Source: Glycine soja (Eukaryota > Streptophyta > Magnoliopsida > Fabales > Fabaceae). From it: 64,000 nucleotides of DNA. The notes below the pieces were generated by a model, which saw only the letters and a list, made by a program, of their open reading frames with translations, ran no database searches and was not told the DNA's origin. The DNA lies in the NCBI RefSeq assembly GCF_004193775.1, contig NC_041019.1, positions 11,270,204 to 11,334,203 of the forward strand, in the 5' to 3' direction. The position numbers were made by a program, and so were the translations under genes. Positions 60,290 through 64,000 of this stretch are shown in pieces; within the stretch, counting starts at the first letter, position 1, and each line of letters starts with the position of its first letter.

Positions 60290-61194
60290 ATATTTTTTTT
60301 GCACGAAATTTTAGATTTAAAGTTATTATGTGTTGATCATGTTTCACAATTATTTTGTTTTTGATGTGTTAAGTTCAAAGTTTCATTTTAATCTTTTATA
60401 TTTTTGAAATGTATCATTTTGATTTTTTTTTAATTTTATGTTACAAACGTTAGTATTCTATTAACTTTTAAATTTTAAAATGGTTTAATGTCACTTTTAG
60501 TTCATTATGTTTTGTATTTATTTCACTTTGGTACATTATGTTTTAAACGTTTTATTTTTGTTCTTTATGTTTTCAAAATATATGGCTTAGGTCTTTTTTT
60601 TCTATTTTTTGTTAAAAACGTTAATGTCTATTAGTGTTTTAAATTTTAAAATAGTTAAACTAACATAGTGACGACTAAAAACCACCACAAACATTTTTAT
60701 TTAAAAAATTAAAAATCATCAAGTAAATTATAAAAAGATGGATTTGAAAGTTGAAACCACAAACAAAAACAACCTTCTATTCTTATCATCATCATCATTA
60801 TTATTCAATTTAATCATTTAATAACGATAATAATCTCATTCACCAATTATTCTCAACCACAAAGGGTTCCTTCTCATTTCGTCGCTCTGCCTCTCGACAT
60901 CGACCATAAAAGACTGTTGCCCCACCCTCTCTTCCATAAACTCTGTACACGGCTAGAATTATCATCTCACCAAACGACAACAACCTTCCTGTCACCGCCG
61001 CCAACAACAATGCATTGATGATGTAACACACTATAAAATTACAACTCAATAGAGAAAATTTTGTGTTATGTCATTTGTGCATGTATGTATTTAATTGCAA
61101 TGATTATATGTTTTTAATCAACATTTTTTTAGCTTAGTATGTGTGTGTGTGTGGTTTAGTGAAGCTTGACAAAGAAATATAAATTATCTAAGCT
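60290..61194. other. Unannotated intergenic DNA
   Basis: No supported gene. A GC-richer patch at 60840-61030 has a short minus-strand frame without recognisable family. Confidence 0.4.
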
Positions 61195-61480
61195 ATATTT
61201 TTATCGATGCAAAGATTGTATTGAACATTGAGTCGCAGTGTAATTTGTCTTTGTGTAAGTGAACTCTAAGTGAATTTGTCTTTGTGTAAGTGAACTCAAA
61301 ACGATAAAGTTTTGAATTGTTAAGAAGTCGTCACCAATATTTTTTACTAGGAAAACATTGGGAAACCTTTTTATATGAAGAATAGTCTTCGAAAACCAGA
61401 TTTGGGTTCGGGGATCCATTACGTGCAAGAAAGGGTTAGCACCCTATGACGTCCATATTTTTTTAAAAACGGTGACCTTT
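61195..61480. mobile_element. Ogre-like Ty3/gypsy LTR fragment (second)
   Basis: GTCGTCACCAATATTTTTTA, then ATTGGGAAACC, TCGAAAACCAGATTTGGG and GGTTAGCACCCTATGACGTC, the same word order as at 7540-7920. A 31-bp tandem duplication (AATTTGTCTTTGTGTAAGTG) lies at 61242-61301. Confidence 0.55.
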
Positions 61481-61499
61481 AATTAATTAAACAAATAAC

Positions 61500-62640
61500 T
61501 TTTAAAATATTTATTTGTTAACTGATTAACAAATGTACCAATTTTATCACAAGTAGTAAAGATTAAAATGGAAGTCCAAGTGTCGAATCCACAGGGACTA
61601 TGGTTGTACTTAAGTGATACAAACCCAATTATAAAGCAATGAAAAGAAAGAGAAGAAGACAGAGACAATAAATTGTAAATGTGAAATTTGAAGCAAAAAG
61701 GGCAAAAAGGAAAAGATAACAAGAAAATTAAACAATAGCTTACATGCAAAAGATGAGTTCAGAATATGATAATGTTGGCTCTAGCATGTCTACCTACCCT
61801 TGATACAATATTAATGGTCTTCTCTATTAAATGTTTTCCCAATTTTCACTCACATCTAATATGCTCAACCCGGATCCCTCACGCTAAAGAGCCTAATTTA
61901 TGTATTCTCTCTCCCAAACCCCTTTGCAAAGATGAAATAATAAACAACATTAAGTATAAAGATGTATGCAGAGACACAACAAAGTAACTCTATTCCTAGA
62001 AATGCAATGTTGAGATGTCCTTTCCCAGTTCTTTAGACATTACCATTTTTCCAATGAATAACCCCTAAAACAGATGCATGGATGGTCAAACCACACAATA
62101 ACAATGAAAAATAGGAAAGAACAATAGAAATAGAAATTGTATTAATAGATAAGAAGAGCAGTTACATTACAAGGGGTTTTGGCTGTTAGGCTCCAACTAA
62201 GGAGGGTTTAGCCTCTCATAGTCATGAGAGGCTTTTACACTTTAGGGGGCTTGATGTAGATGGAAGAAGGTGATAGATGACTAGTAATAAGAAAAGGGGA
62301 ATGGTTAAGGAAAAAGGGTTTCCCCTAAGGGATAAACCTCGGGCTTTTGATAGCTCTGAGACTCTGTGTTTCCTTCTGCTTCCTCCTCCTTATATAAACA
62401 CCAAGTAGCTTACTTTTCACGCTGACTTCACGCTTAGTGTGGGCTTTCAAGCTAAGCGCGCCTTTGGGCTTCTTCGTGAGCCTTTTTCGTGCTAAGCGAG
62501 AGTGCGTTTTGGGCATGTCTTATGCGTTAAGCAGGCTTTTCAATTCTTCCTGTTTTTTCTTCAAGGTTTTTTCTTTTAGTTTTTGCATCAATTTTTCCTT
62601 TAAAGCACTTGAAATCTTCTTCTTTTGATTTTTGCTAATA
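61500..62640 (-). mobile_element. Athila/Diaspora-type gypsy LTR relic
   Basis: Contains GTCGAATCCACAGGGACTA, shared in position and wording with the relic at 8030. At 62420-62530 it has AAGCTAAGCGCGCC and GTGCTAAGCGAG motifs that I associate with Diaspora-like Glycine LTRs. A TATATAA box lies near 62391. No coding region. Confidence 0.5.
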
Positions 62641-63798
62641 AAAAATAACAAAGATGTTAATTTCTTCATTATTTCATTAAAAATAATAATAAAGTAAAGA
62701 AATTACACCTACTTATTAATCTAAATTGACTATCAAATTAGCTTATATTTCGCAGTTATCATTATCTCACCTTAAAATACAACTAAGAATTAATTATAAC
62801 AAAGACTTTGAATTTATTCATCCAATTATTTTTATTTTTATTTTATTTTTAATTTTGACAATTATTGTATTTTATTTTATATGACTTGACAGGGTAATTC
62901 CCTAGTCCTAGGTATCTTCAAGTATAATGGAAAAATCAGAGTCTACATAGTTCTTGAATTGTTATGTGTTTTACTTTTTTTATTTTTACTATTGTAGGAC
63001 ATTTGGGTTGTCACAACTTATTTGTCCTCAAAATAGGATCGATTGAAGTGTCACATGAAAGTTAATTCTTTAATCACGTAGTTATTTTAACTTTTTTTAG
63101 AAATTTTTTAGACATCAAACCATTGCAACTTGTGTTTTGGAATTTCAAGTGGTAAGGAGGATGTCACATCCAACTAATCCATTACCTTTTAATAGTTCAA
63201 AATTATTATTATTATTGTTTTGTGAAATATATTTGTTTAAAGATTTTAAGTAATTATTTTCATTATTATTATTATAAAAAAAATTGGTAAATGAGAAATA
63301 ATTTCAACTACGTCACGTTATCTCAACTCACAAAGTCAAAAATTTTAAGAGACAAAAGATGCTACATCTAATTATCTCTTTTTTTTAAAGAAAAAAATTC
63401 TAGTTGATGCTATTATTATTATTAAAATAACTTTGAACATAACAAGTTCATGACTTGAATCCTCGCGCAGATTATAAGAGACGAAAACATATATCATTTA
63501 ATTATCCTTTTTATTAAAAAAAATTGTGATCAATGTAATCTAAATAAATTAGTGACTCAAATTATAGAAATTGAAATTATTCACAATAAAATGAGATTTA
63601 ATCTTTAAAATTGAATTGCTATTAATTTAATGCAAATTCATTTTAATAAAGATTGATTATTTATTATTTTATTACTTTTTTATTTAGAATTATATTGCAA
63701 GCTTTATTATTATAATAAGTATTAAAGAACAAACCTTCTTTATAATATGTTTTGGTGGGATTTTGTATTTTATGACAATCGAAAATTTTCATGTTATT

Positions 63799-63843
<45 letters not shown>

Positions 63844-64000
63844 TTGTAAATTATATAATCATGTTTTAATACACTCAAAAGAAAAAAGGTTGTTGCTTTT
63901 ACAGGAAATAGGCCCAACCCAATTTATACGTTCAAAAGGGACAACAACACTCAGACTTGGAGCCATAACACCTTTTCTCTTTCTTTGATATGCACGGTTA
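62641..64000. other. AT-rich DNA at the right edge
   Basis: No gene supported. Contains ATT runs and a (TA)n tract. The final 100 bp (GGCCCAACCC region) is less AT-rich and could belong to a feature beyond the window. Confidence 0.4.
63801..63840. repeat. (TA)n microsatellite
   Basis: About 20 uninterrupted AT units. Confidence 0.92.

Overview
This window looks like plant nuclear DNA from a legume, most likely soybean (Glycine) or a close relative. It is AT-rich, has plant-type introns, and is filled with nested retrotransposons whose LTRs carry motifs I associate with Glycine repeats: runs of TGTAATCGATTACA, Ogre-like and Athila/Diaspora-like LTR fragments, and CACTA ends with ACATCGGTTTT arrays. 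I ran no database search, so the species call is inference. Only two host-type genes look intact. A plant mobile domain (PMD, MAIN-like) gene runs off the left edge on the minus strand (1-1692, four exons seen). A phytocystatin gene (58145-60122, three exons) lies near the right end. A BAHD acyltransferase pseudogene (9674-11025) and a short second BAHD fragment (17629-17729) complete the recognisable host gene content. Layout: 1-5280, PMD gene, AT-rich upstream DNA, a GC-rich palindrome array and copy 1 of a 1.3-kb unclassified repeat. 6600-8880, a CACTA end and old gypsy LTR pieces. 9674-11243, BAHD pseudogene with a MITE behind it. 11408-15170, truncated and rearranged copia element A. 15595-15797, two exon-like blocks. 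17629-20562, BAHD fragment, repeat copy 2, a partial inverted copy 3 and a copia gag relic. 20820-25761, LTR relics, a GGT/GAT triplet tract and a fold-back MITE. 28659-34137, solo LTR E split by defective element C. 35886-37808, LINE end, SINE and CACTA end. 39022-46270, hAT-like remnant, a tandem repeat and the complete but mutated chromovirus D. 47587-55914, complete copia element B containing solo LTR F. 57125-57165, an snRNA-type promoter motif. 58071-60249, cystatin gene. 61195-62640, two more gypsy relics. Order of events: target-site duplications give a readable nesting order. F (TSD ATTTA) lies inside B (TSD GACAA). C (TSD ACCTG/ACTTG) lies inside E (TSD GTTTA/ATTTA). D (TSD CATAC) lies inside a tandem repeat. 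By-eye LTR comparison makes D (about 2% different) and C (about 2-3%) much younger than B (about 8%). The genes do not form a pathway; PMD, BAHD and cystatin loci are independent. I found no convincing new biological system. The most open items are the 1.3-kb repeat with its palindromic CGTAATCC-type motifs, the GC-rich palindrome array upstream of the PMD gene, the TAATCGATTA palindromes in two LTR families, and a USE-TATA pair with Pol III-type spacing.
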